Below, piece by piece: positions 1-5,822 of a stretch of DNA of 5,822 bases. A program made the translations under genes and the position numbers. The DNA comes from Lachnospiraceae bacterium UBA3772 (GTDB lineage Bacteria > Bacillota > Clostridia > Lachnospirales > Lachnospiraceae). The stretch lies in the NCBI GenBank assembly GCA_002371025.1, contig DFFQ01000217.1, positions 1 through 5,822 of the forward strand, in the 5' to 3' direction. The notes under the pieces are model-generated. The model was given only the letters and a program-made list of their open reading frames with translations, was not told the origin of the DNA and made no database searches. Each line of letters starts with the position of its first letter. Position 1 is the first letter of the stretch.

Positions 1-2447
1 ACATAGGTCTGGATAGGACGTCTCTCAACCGGAGCCTCTTCTAAAAGACTCATATCTCTGATACCCACCAGGCTCATATGGAGAGTTCTTGGTATAGGTG
101 TGGCAGTAAGAGTAAGAACATCCACATTGTTCTTTAATTCCTTAATCTTCTCCTTATGCTTAACACCAAAACGCTGTTCCTCATCTATTATAAGAAGTCC
201 AAGTCTTTTATACTTTACATCTTTTGAAAGAAGTCTGTGAGTTCCTATAACAATATCAACAGTTCCATCTTCAAGGCCTTCTAAAGTCTCCTTAATCTCT
301 TTAGGAGTACAGAAACGGGAAAGCATTCTGACATTTACCGGATAATTTCTCATTCTCTGAAGGAAATTTTCAAAATGCTGCTGACATAGAAGGGTGGTAG
401 GCACAAGATATGCAACCTGCATATTATCCTGAACCGCTTTAAATGCAGCACGTATTGCCACTTCTGTCTTTCCAAATCCTACATCGCCACAGATAAGCCT
501 GTCCATGATCTTATCTGATTCCATATCCTTCTTTGTTTCTTCTATAGCTCTTAACTGGTCATCAGTCTCATCATAAGGAAAGAGTTCTTCAAACTCTGTC
601 TGCCAGACTGTGTCCTCTGAATAAACATGACCTTTCTTCATGCGACGGGCAGCATAGAGATTAATAAGTTCCTCAGCTATATCATCCACATGACTTTTAA
701 CTCTCGTTCTTGTCTTTTCCCAATCACCGCCTCCAAGCTTATTAAGTCTTGGTTTCGCTGCATTTTTACTTGAGAATTTTCCTATCATAGAAAGCTGATC
801 AACAGGAATAAAGAGCTTACCATTATTTGCATAATCAATAGTTATATAGTCCTTTAATCTGCCTTCAGTTTCAACTTTCTCAATACCACGATATATACCA
901 ATCCCATGTCTTTCGTGGACAACATAGTCTCCTACATTTATCTCATCTAAATCCGCTATACTCTGGCCACTGTATTTTGGTATCTTCTTTTTCTTCTTAT
1001 CTTTATTAGTTGTGAAGATCTCACTTTCACTGATAACTATAAGTCCCTCATCAAGGATCTCATATCCTTCTTCAAGACTTCCTGTAGTTATCATAACTTC
1101 ACGATTTTTAAGCTGTCTCGTCTGACTTACTGAGAAAAATGCCGGAATATCTTCCCTTATTAAATTCTCAACAAATCTATTACCTCTGGTCTTTGAAGGT
1201 GATACTATTATCACTTTCTTATCCAGAGATCTCCATCTGTTCAGATCTTTAACAAGCTCATCAACACTATTATTAAATGGAGGAATATCCCTTGTTTCAA
1301 AAGGTATCTGTTCCTTTTCATTAAAAAATGGATCCTTCTTTATAAAATCCGAAAGAATTATCGTTCTCTTAAGGGATAATTCTGCAAGGATTGACTTATA
1401 ATCATAAAGGACATCAGCCTGTCCCGGAAGGATATATCCTCCCTCAAGTCTTCCCTGCATAGACATACTGAATTCGTTTGAATAAGCTCTTGCCCTCTCC
1501 CCGGTCCTATCTGCTTCATCAATAAAAAACAGAGTATCCTCCGGAAAATAATCTATAAATGATACCAGATTTTTATAGAAGTACCCAACCATACTGTCAA
1601 TTCCTGTTACAGATGACAGTTCTGCCAGCTCTTCCTTTATCTGATTAAAAGTTTTTGTTATCCTGCCATATTGCTCTGAGTGAAATGTCTTCTTAAATGT
1701 TTCTGCAGTCTTCTTATATTCCTCTTCCATCTTAAGAAGGCCTTCTCTTATCACATCCGGCTTAAGAACATATTCACTGGCTGGTGTAATTTCAAGGTCA
1801 TTAACCTCTTCTATTGAACGCTGTGAATCAACTTCAAAACTTCTTATAGAATCAATGGTATCATCCCAGAATTCAATACGATATGGGCAGTCTTCCGTAA
1901 GAGGAAATATATCTATAAGTCCTCCACGAACAGAATAATCTCCAGGTCCCTCAACCACAGGAACTTCCTCATATCCCAGGGTAGAAAGTCTTTCCCTTAA
2001 TTCTTTAAAATCATAAGCTTCATTTCTCTTTAATCTAAATGAATTGACTCTGATCTCTTTAATGTCCGGGATTTTATCCATCAGAGCATCCACAGTAAGG
2101 ATAATAACAGACCTTTCTCTGTTGATGATCCTTTTAACTATCTCTAATCTTTTTCTGGCTGTAACATTACCATGAACGTCAGCGTAATAAAAAAGCGCAT
2201 CCTTGGCAGGATAGATATAAACATTCTTATCGTAAAACCTATAATCCTGATACAATTTCTCCGCTCTGTTGTCATCATAGGTTACAACCACCGCAAATCT
2301 CGCATCTCCTCTAAGTCCTTCCATAAGAAGAGGGCGGGCGCCCCTTGTTATGCCCCAGACATTCACAGGAGTATCACCTTTAAGAACGGCTTTTTCTATA
2401 TTTATAAAATTTTCATTTTCTCTTAAAGGTTTAAGAAATGCGTCCAT
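1..2447 (-). CDS. mfd: Transcription-repair coupling factor Mfd, N-terminal 815 residues (runs off the window)
   Basis: Mfd is an ATP-driven DNA translocase that displaces RNA polymerase stalled at DNA lesions and recruits UvrA to start nucleotide excision repair in the cytoplasm. The frame is open from an ATG at 2447 to the window edge, with no stop or frameshift. In order it shows a UvrB-like N-terminal region containing VRGGLIDIFP (residues 173-182), a lysine-rich linker, and the RNA-polymerase-interacting domain starting at GDYVVHERHGIG (from about residue 506). The translocase follows, with Walker A GDVGFGKT (654-661), the DEEQ box (755-758) and motif III TATPIPRT (781-788). All ATPase residues visible are intact. 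The family is about 1,150-1,180 residues long, so roughly the last 30% (second RecA-like lobe, TRG motif and C-terminal domain) lies outside. A GGGTGA ribosome site is 3 bases before the ATG. The gene begins 29 bases after pth with no terminator between, so it is probably the distal gene of glmU-pth-mfd. Confidence 0.97.
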   Translation of the reverse strand, partial: MDAFLKPLRENENFINIEKAVLKGDTPVNVWGITRGARPLLMEGLRGDARFAVVVTYDDNRAEKLYQDYRFYDKNVYIYPAKDALFYYADVHGNVTARKRLEIVKRIINRERSVIILTVDALMDKIPDIKEIRVNSFRLKRNEAYDFKELRERLSTLGYEEVPVVEGPGDYSVRGGLIDIFPLTEDCPYRIEFWDDTIDSIRSFEVDSQRSIEEVNDLEITPASEYVLKPDVIREGLLKMEEEYKKTAETFKKTFHSEQYGRITKTFNQIKEELAELSSVTGIDSMVGYFYKNLVSFIDYFPEDTLFFIDEADRTGERARAYSNEFSMSMQGRLEGGYILPGQADVLYDYKSILAELSLKRTIILSDFIKKDPFFNEKEQIPFETRDIPPFNNSVDELVKDLNRWRSLDKKVIIVSPSKTRGNRFVENLIREDIPAFFSVSQTRQLKNREVMITTGSLEEGYEILDEGLIVISESEIFTTNKDKKKKKIPKYSGQSIADLDEINVGDYVVHERHGIGIYRGIEKVETEGRLKDYITIDYANNGKLFIPVDQLSMIGKFSSKNAAKPRLNKLGGGDWEKTRTRVKSHVDDIAEELINLYAARRMKKGHVYSEDTVWQTEFEELFPYDETDDQLRAIEETKKDMESDKIMDRLICGDVGFGKTEVAIRAAFKAVQDNMQVAYLVPTTLLCQQHFENFLQRMRNYPVNVRMLSRFCTPKEIKETLEGLEDGTVDIVIGTHRLLSKDVKYKRLGLLIIDEEQRFGVKHKEKIKELKNNVDVLTLTATPIPRTLHMSLVGIRDMSLLEEAPVERRPIQTY

Positions 2448-2476
2448 ATTTCACCCGATCTTTCCAAACTAATAAT

Positions 2477-3034
2477 CTAATTATACAGATTCATAGCTGC
2501 ATTTATATTATCCGTAATTATCTTTTCACAGGCATCTGCCGCTTTATCAACAGAAGCTCTCACATCTTCCAATTCTTCTTTTGCAGGTCTTCCCAGAACA
2601 TAATCTGCCAGATCCCAGCCCTCAGGCTTATGACCCACACCAACTCTTATCCTGTCAAATGTATCAGTTCCTATGCATCCTATGATACTTTTGATACCAT
2701 TATGTCCACCGGCACTACCTTTAGCACGGAGCCTGAGTTTTCCTATATCAAGATCTATATCATCATATATTATGATAAGATCTGACGGATCTACCTTATA
2801 AAAATGAAGCAGCTGCTGTACAGCTTCACCAGAAAGATTCATATAAGTCTCCGGCATGGCAAGGATTACTTTCTCACCACCAATGATCCCGCGACCTGTA
2901 ACAGCCTTACATTCTTTCTTATCCATTTTTATATTATATCTGTCCTTTAATGCATATATAACCGAAAAACCGGTATTATGCCTTGTTCCCTCATATTTCT
3001 TTCCAGGATTTCCAAGTCCAACTATAACTTTCAT
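2477..3034 (-). CDS. pth: Peptidyl-tRNA hydrolase (bacterial Pth type)
   Basis: Pth cleaves the ester bond of peptidyl-tRNAs released by stalled or aborted ribosomes, recycling tRNA in the cytoplasm. From the start used here the protein has 185 residues, normal for the family. It shows VGLGNPG near the N-terminus (Asn9), TRHNTGF with the catalytic His19, TYMNLSG (Asn66), YDDIDL (Asp91) and GGHNGIKSII (Asn112); these match E. coli Asn10, His20, Asn68, Asp93 and Asn114. Two adjacent ATG codons occur at 3037 and 3034. The AGGAG at 3041-3045 lies only 3 bases from the first but 6 from the second, and the MKVIVGLGNPG start fits the family, so 3034 is preferred. The first would add one Met and overlap the glmU stop by one base. 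Either way the gene directly abuts glmU and is probably translationally coupled to it. The stop is TAG at 2477-2479. Confidence 0.97.
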   Translation of the reverse strand: MKVIVGLGNPGKKYEGTRHNTGFSVIYALKDRYNIKMDKKECKAVTGRGIIGGEKVILAMPETYMNLSGEAVQQLLHFYKVDPSDLIIIYDDIDLDIGKLRLRAKGSAGGHNGIKSIIGCIGTDTFDRIRVGVGHKPEGWDLADYVLGRPAKEELEDVRASVDKAADACEKIITDNINAAMNLYN

Positions 3035-3036
3035 CA

Positions 3037-3762
3037 TTATCTCCTGCTCATTATTTCTTCAGCGATTTCAAGCTGTGCCTTAGTATTTACACCAAGGATC
3101 TCATCTGTGTCCTTTACAGGAGTGGCATTAACCTTTTTGCCTGAATCCTTAATGATATAAATTGTATCTGTAAGATAATATTCTCCCTGGGCATTATCAT
3201 TTTTAAGAAGTGAAAGACTACGGCTAAGATCAGCTGAATTAAAAACATACATACCAGAATTTATCTCTTTAGTTAGTCTTTCTTCCTCAGTGCAATCCTT
3301 ATCTTCTGTAATCTTAATAAAGTCACCACTTAAATCTCTGATTATTCTTCCATATCCCTTAGGATCATCTAAAATGGCTGAAAGAACAGTTACACCATTT
3401 TCCTCTTTCTTATGTGTATCATAAAGAGCCTTAAGAGTATCTCCCTTAATTAATGGTGTATCTCCACAAAGAATAAGAGTATCTCCATCATTTCCGATAA
3501 AATCTGCAGCACACTTAACTGCATGACCTGTTCCAAGCTGTTCTGTCTGTTCAACTATAGTAACATTTTCATCCTTGATCTCTTCTCTTACGAGATCACC
3601 CTTATATCCAACGATTACACAAATATCTGTTGCGCCTGCTTCTCTGGCATTATCAATCACATGTTTTACCATTGATTTACCACAAACCTTATGAAGAACC
3701 TTTGGAAGGTCTGATTCCATACGTGTTCCTTTTCCTGCAGCAAGTATAACTGTCTTAAGCAT
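3037..3762 (-). CDS. glmU: Single-domain UDP-GlcNAc pyrophosphorylase (N-terminal half of GlmU only)
   Basis: The protein should make UDP-GlcNAc from UTP and GlcNAc-1-phosphate for peptidoglycan and other envelope glycans. It has the GlmU uridyltransferase signature: LAAGKGTRM (residues 7-15), SDLPKVLH (17-24), EQTEQLGTGHA (71-81), the metal aspartate in CGDTPL (Asp101), DDPKGYGRI (132-140), EINSGMYVF (166-174) and GVNTKAQL with metal-binding Asn226. It then stops at residue 241, at the edge of the nucleotidyltransferase domain. Bifunctional GlmU has about 456 residues, and the left-handed beta-helix that acetylates GlcN-1-P is absent. No remnant of it follows, because pth starts at once, so this is not a simple frameshift. 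The position after spoVG and before pth is that of glmU in Firmicutes. The ATG at 3762 has an AAAGGA ribosome site (3771-3776) 8 bases upstream. Substrate is inferred from family and position; with the acetyltransferase half missing, a different sugar-1-phosphate cannot be excluded. Confidence 0.9.
   Translation of the reverse strand: MLKTVILAAGKGTRMESDLPKVLHKVCGKSMVKHVIDNAREAGATDICVIVGYKGDLVREEIKDENVTIVEQTEQLGTGHAVKCAADFIGNDGDTLILCGDTPLIKGDTLKALYDTHKKEENGVTVLSAILDDPKGYGRIIRDLSGDFIKITEDKDCTEEERLTKEINSGMYVFNSADLSRSLSLLKNDNAQGEYYLTDTIYIIKDSGKKVNATPVKDTDEILGVNTKAQLEIAEEIMSRR
3041..3045 (-). promoter_or_regulatory. Shine-Dalgarno site of pth inside the glmU 3' end
   Basis: AGGAG forms part of the final Arg-Arg codons (AGG AGA) of the truncated glmU frame. 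It is 6 bases from the ATG at 3034 and 3 from the one at 3037, so it favours the second ATG as the pth start. Confidence 0.7.
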
Positions 3763-3805
3763 ATCTATATTCCTTTCATCTTCTTAGTTTTATCCCTAAA
3801 CTATA

Positions 3806-3835
3806 ATTTTATTCTAATATGCATAAAAAAGTCAA
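3806..3835 (-). promoter_or_regulatory. Candidate vegetative (sigma-A type) promoter for glmU-pth-mfd
   Basis: On the minus strand TTGACT (3835-3830) matches the -35 consensus at five of six bases. After an 18-base spacer, TAAAAT (3811-3806) matches the -10 consensus at five of six. Transcription would begin near 3800, leaving a leader of about 37 bases before the glmU ATG. The -35 element shares bases with the closing end of the spoVG terminator stem and the first T of its tract. It is the best hexamer pair in the short gap between the terminator and glmU, which needs a promoter if the terminator is efficient. Assignment is by eye only. Confidence 0.5.
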
Positions 3836-3865
3836 CAAGCACGGACATCTGCCGTGCTTGTTGAC
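3825..3865 (-). terminator. Rho-independent terminator after spoVG
   Basis: Positions 3852-3865 and 3831-3844 form a perfect 14-bp inverted repeat (minus-strand arms GTCAACAAGCACGG and CCGTGCTTGTTGAC) around a 7-base loop. Six T follow on the minus strand (3830-3825). The T tract is only on the side expected for minus-strand transcription; the other side is not T-rich, so the terminator appears one-way. It begins 22 bases after the spoVG stop and should separate spoVG from the glmU-pth-mfd unit. Confidence 0.93.
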
Positions 3866-3886
3866 TGAATCAATTTATTATAATGT

Positions 3887-4153
3887 TTAGACTTCTTCTT
3901 CAACGCTCTGTTCATATCTTGAGATGATCAGATTCTGAATTGCTTCTCTTGTTTCGGAATTGATTGGATGAGCTATATCACGATATTCCCCATCTGAAGA
4001 CTTACGACTTGGCATTGCTATGAATAATCCCTTATCACCTTCAATTACTTTAATATCATGAATAACAAACTCATTGTCGATTGTAATTGATACAACCGCT
4101 CTCATCTTTCCCTCTTTAGTAATCTTTCGAACTCTAACATCTGTAATCTGCAT
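3887..4153 (-). CDS. spoVG: SpoVG, small RNA/DNA-binding regulator
   Basis: SpoVG is a small cytoplasmic nucleic-acid-binding protein. It was named for spore cortex formation and asymmetric septation in Bacillus, and acts as a pleiotropic regulator in other Firmicutes. The 88-residue product covers the whole family: ITDVRVRKI at the N-terminus, [20 protein letters not shown] (15-34), the [10 protein letters not shown] core (42-51) and the near-invariant [12 protein letters not shown] (54-65). It ends in a helix and an acidic tail (EQSVEEEV). The Arg/Lys residues around MPSRK and YRD lie in the stretch usually linked to nucleic-acid binding. A very strong ribosome site, AGGAGG (4163-4168), lies 9 bases before the ATG, suggesting high expression. 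The gene starts 51 bases after glgD and ends at a strong terminator. Presence of spoVG does not prove sporulation, since many non-sporulating Firmicutes keep it. Confidence 0.98.
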   Translation of the reverse strand: MQITDVRVRKITKEGKMRAVVSITIDNEFVIHDIKVIEGDKGLFIAMPSRKSSDGEYRDIAHPINSETREAIQNLIISRYEQSVEEEV

Positions 4154-4162
4154 TTAAAAACC

Positions 4163-4168
4163 CCTCCT
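4163..4168 (-). promoter_or_regulatory. Strong Shine-Dalgarno site of spoVG
   Basis: AGGAGG, extended to AGGAGGGG (4168-4161), precedes the spoVG ATG with a 9-base spacer counted from the hexamer. It is the closest match to the anti-Shine-Dalgarno sequence in the window and fixes the spoVG start. Confidence 0.85.
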
Positions 4169-4203
4169 AAATGTTGTCCCCACGCATATAAACCTAAGCG
4201 TGA

Positions 4204-4209
4204 ATTATA
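4204..4209 (-). promoter_or_regulatory. Possible -10 element of a spoVG promoter at the end of glgD
   Basis: A perfect TATAAT on the minus strand overlaps the TAA stop codon of glgD. Transcription from it would start near 4197 and give a leader of about 44 bases. The best -35 at 17-base spacing is AGAACA (three of six matches), and there is no TG extension. A clear sigma-H pattern, as used by Bacillus spoVG, was not seen. In AT-rich DNA a lone TATAAT is weak evidence, so this is only a candidate. Confidence 0.3.
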
Positions 4210-5329
4210 AAGAATATCTTAAATTCTGTTCTATCACTATTTCTGGATTACCCGGTTTTCCCTGATATACCTTATTAGCCCTGATAGTATCTCTTGATTC
4301 AACGATACAATTCTCGATAACACAATTATCACCAATGTGAACATCATTAAGAATAATGGAATTTTTGATAACGCAATTATTACCAACATAAACCTTCTTA
4401 AAGAGAATTGAGTTTTCTACCTTACCGTTGATGATACAACCACTTGATACAAGGCTGTTTGAAACATCTGCATTGCAATTGTATTTAGCCGGTGGAAGAT
4501 CTTCTACCTTACTAAATACTCCCGGCTGCTCACGGAAGAAATAATTTCTAACTTCCGATTTAAGGAAATCCATATTTGTTCTGTAATAAGAATCAACTGA
4601 TCCGATATTTCTCCAATACTTATCAATCTTATAAGCATAAATCTTCTTTTGATTTCTGTATCTTACAAGAATGTCTGTAACAAAATCTGTACGTCCTTCA
4701 GCTGCAGCTGTCTCGAGAAGCTCGATAAGCTGGCGTCTTCTTACTACATAAACACCGATAGAAGCAGTATGTGTCTGGGCTTCAAGAGGTTTTTCTTCAA
4801 AATCCTTTATCTGTCCTTTTTCATCTGATCTTATTACACCAAATCTCTTGATGTCATCTTCTTCAGGTGAGATATCTTTTACAACTACAGTAATATCTGC
4901 TCCTTTTGCTATATGTGCTTCAAGAACCTTATTGTAATCTAATTTATAAACGCCATCACCAGATGCAATAACTACATATGGTTCATGAGCATTCTTAAGG
5001 AATGTGATATTCTGGTAAAGAGCATCTGCTGTTCCTTTATACCAATAACTATTCTCTGATGTAATTGTTGGAGTAAAAACAAAAAGACCACCCTGTTTTC
5101 TACCAAAATCCCACCACTTAGATGAATTAAGATGTTCATTTAAGCTTCTTGAATTATACTGAGTAACTACAGCAACCTTCTGAATATGAGAATTTGTCAT
5201 ATTAGAAAGTGCGAAGTCAATGGCTCTATAGCATCCAGCTATTGGCATAGCTGCTACAGCTCTCTTATTAGAAAGCTTTCCCATGAGATTATTGTTGCCA
5301 CCTGCTAAAATAATACCTATCGCTCTCAT
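4205..5329 (-). CDS. glgD: GlgD, ADP-glucose pyrophosphorylase regulatory-type subunit
   Basis: GlgD pairs with GlgC in many Firmicutes to form ADP-glucose pyrophosphorylase, which makes ADP-glucose from glucose-1-phosphate and ATP for glycogen. The 374-residue protein has a nucleotidyltransferase domain (to about 260) and a C-terminal left-handed beta-helix of hexapeptide repeats (about 282-355, for example VYVGNNCVIKNSI). Family landmarks include YRAIDFALSNMTNS (34-47), WYKGTADALYQN (96-107), SGDGVYKLDY (123-132, Asp125) and DFEEKP (176-181). The N-terminal loop LAGGNNNLMGKL departs from the GGxGxRLxxLT of catalytic GlgC, and the KPAVP-like activator segment reads AVAAMP, so it is likely non-catalytic or regulatory. 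The ATG at 5329 is chosen because AGGTGA (5335-5340) lies 5 bases upstream; a GTG at 5338 would add three residues but sits within that site. One base separates it from the glgC stop. Its sequence is clearly GlgD-like rather than a second GlgC. Confidence 0.95.
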   Translation of the reverse strand: MRAIGIILAGGNNNLMGKLSNKRAVAAMPIAGCYRAIDFALSNMTNSHIQKVAVVTQYNSRSLNEHLNSSKWWDFGRKQGGLFVFTPTITSENSYWYKGTADALYQNITFLKNAHEPYVVIASGDGVYKLDYNKVLEAHIAKGADITVVVKDISPEEDDIKRFGVIRSDEKGQIKDFEEKPLEAQTHTASIGVYVVRRRQLIELLETAAAEGRTDFVTDILVRYRNQKKIYAYKIDKYWRNIGSVDSYYRTNMDFLKSEVRNYFFREQPGVFSKVEDLPPAKYNCNADVSNSLVSSGCIINGKVENSILFKKVYVGNNCVIKNSIILNDVHIGDNCVIENCIVESRDTIRANKVYQGKPGNPEIVIEQNLRYSL

Positions 5330-5330
5330 T

Positions 5331-5822
5331 TTATTCACCTGCCTTTATTATGCTGCAACCACTTTCAAGTATTCCACCTGGATATTCATCCGCTGTGGTC
5401 TCACCAAGGATCGCTGTATTCTTTCCAATTGTTACATCGTCAGGTATTACAGACTTTTCACCTACTGTACAAAGTCCATATGAATAAATGTGTGGAGCGA
5501 AATCATTGACTCTTTCTTCGCCAACGCCCATCTTTACTCTTGAGCCGATCCTTACATTTTCTGCAATGATGGCCTTATCTATCTCTGTGCCATATCCAAT
5601 CTGAGCATTATTCATAATGATTGAATTTCTTATCTTGGCACCCTTACCGATTATTACACCTGAACCTATGATTGATTTCTCAACATCACCATAGATTTCA
5701 GATCCCTCACCAATGATACTCTTAACAACCTTACTTTCCTCAGCAATATACTGTGGTGGAAGATTGTCACTCTTTGTGAATATTCTCCAGAATTCTTCAT
5801 AAAGATTGAATTCAGGAATAAT
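5331..5822 (-). CDS. glgC: Glucose-1-phosphate adenylyltransferase GlgC, C-terminal 163 residues (runs off the window)
   Basis: GlgC is the catalytic subunit of ADP-glucose pyrophosphorylase. The frame is open from the window edge to TAA at 5331-5333. The visible part is the end of the catalytic domain and the C-terminal left-handed beta-helix. It includes PEFNLYEEFWRIFTKSDNLPPQY, then hexapeptide repeats such as SIIGEGSEIYGDV, SIIGSGVIIGKGAKI, NAQIGYGTEI and ENVRIGSRVKMGVGEE, and it ends with GGILESGCSIIKAGE. With about 420 residues usual for this type, roughly 260 lie outside, including the GGxGxRL loop and catalytic aspartate, so activity cannot be judged here. The helix is longer than in Bacillus GlgC and resembles clostridial (Lachnospiraceae-type) forms; that comparison is from memory of the family. 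The neighbouring glgD supports GlgC over other beta-helix nucleotidyltransferases. The last three sense codons also supply the ribosome site of glgD. Confidence 0.94.
   Translation of the reverse strand: MIPEFNLYEEFWRIFTKSDNLPPQYIAEESKVVKSIIGEGSEIYGDVEKSIIGSGVIIGKGAKIRNSIIMNNAQIGYGTEIDKAIIAENVRIGSRVKMGVGEERVNDFAPHIYSYGLCTVGEKSVIPDDVTIGKNTAILGETTADEYPGGILESGCSIIKAGE
5335..5340 (-). promoter_or_regulatory. Shine-Dalgarno site of glgD inside the glgC 3' end
   Basis: AGGTGA overlaps the Ala-Gly-Glu end of glgC and lies 5 bases before the ATG at 5329. It decides in favour of that ATG over the GTG at 5338, which is itself part of the site. The overlap suggests coupled translation and so balanced amounts of the two subunits. 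Confidence 0.7.

Noticed and set aside
2172..3160. Plus-strand open frames at 2172-2426, 2438-2785, 2856-3083 and 2978-3160
   Set aside because: They lie antisense to mfd, pth and glmU, have low-complexity Ile/Ser/Phe-rich translations typical of reversed AT-rich genes, show no recognisable motif, and no ribosome site was noticed for them.
3037..3762. Short glmU as a pseudogene or sequencing frameshift
   Set aside because: The uridyltransferase domain is complete with all key residues, and no beta-helix remnant follows in any frame because the intact pth gene begins at once.
3763..3886. The glmU-spoVG gap as a place for a small gene, small RNA or riboswitch
   Set aside because: Its 124 bases are accounted for by the terminator, a promoter candidate and the glmU ribosome site; no further conserved structure or frame is seen.
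4181..4202. Inverted repeat CACGC/GCGTG between glgD and spoVG, considered as a terminator or operator
   Set aside because: The stem is only 5 bp with a 12-base loop and no T tract follows on the minus strand, so it could be chance.
5283..5483. Plus-strand open frame of 66 codons
   Set aside because: It is antisense to the glgC-glgD junction, which is covered by well-supported genes, and its translation resembles no known family.
1..5822. Mobile element, CRISPR array, tRNA/rRNA, phage or defence system
   Set aside because: No repeats in array form, transposase or integrase motifs, tRNA-like folds or defence domains were recognised; nearly all of the sequence is assigned to core genes.

Overview
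All six genes read on the minus strand, so transcription runs from the high-coordinate end to the low-coordinate end. In transcription order they are glgC (3' part only), glgD, spoVG, a strong terminator, then a short glmU, pth and mfd (5' part only). The DNA is AT-rich, with Shine-Dalgarno sites of the AGGAGG/AGGTGA type. The spoVG-glmU-pth-mfd order is the Firmicutes housekeeping order known from Bacillus and Clostridia. A GlgC/GlgD pair and the extended C-terminal beta-helix of GlgC point to Clostridia, most likely a low-GC Lachnospiraceae member such as a Butyrivibrio, Lachnospira or Roseburia relative. The family placement is inference; the genus cannot be decided from the window.

High end (5822-4205): glgC and glgD encode the two subunits of a GlgCD-type ADP-glucose pyrophosphorylase, the committed step of glycogen synthesis. 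One base separates them, and the glgD ribosome site lies inside the last codons of glgC. Only 51 bases without an obvious terminator separate glgD from spoVG, so spoVG may receive glycogen-operon transcripts as well as its own. spoVG (4153-3887) ends in a textbook intrinsic terminator with a 14-bp perfect stem and six U.

Low end (3762-1): a second transcription unit begins with a good promoter candidate whose -35 hexamer is formed by the last bases of the spoVG terminator stem plus the first T of its tract. It carries a GlmU-like uridyltransferase, peptidyl-tRNA hydrolase (Pth) and the transcription-repair coupling factor Mfd, with junctions of 2 and 29 bases.

The most notable features are absences. 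The GlmU homologue consists only of the N-terminal uridyltransferase domain (241 residues against about 456 for the bifunctional enzyme), and prs and ctc, which lie between glmU and pth in Bacillus, are not there. The end of the glmU reading frame is built from the pth Shine-Dalgarno site, as if a single deletion had joined the N-terminal domain of glmU to pth. No mobile element, CRISPR array, RNA gene, phage gene or clearly novel system was found; the window is mainly core-genome content. No gene-free stretch exceeds about 125 bases.
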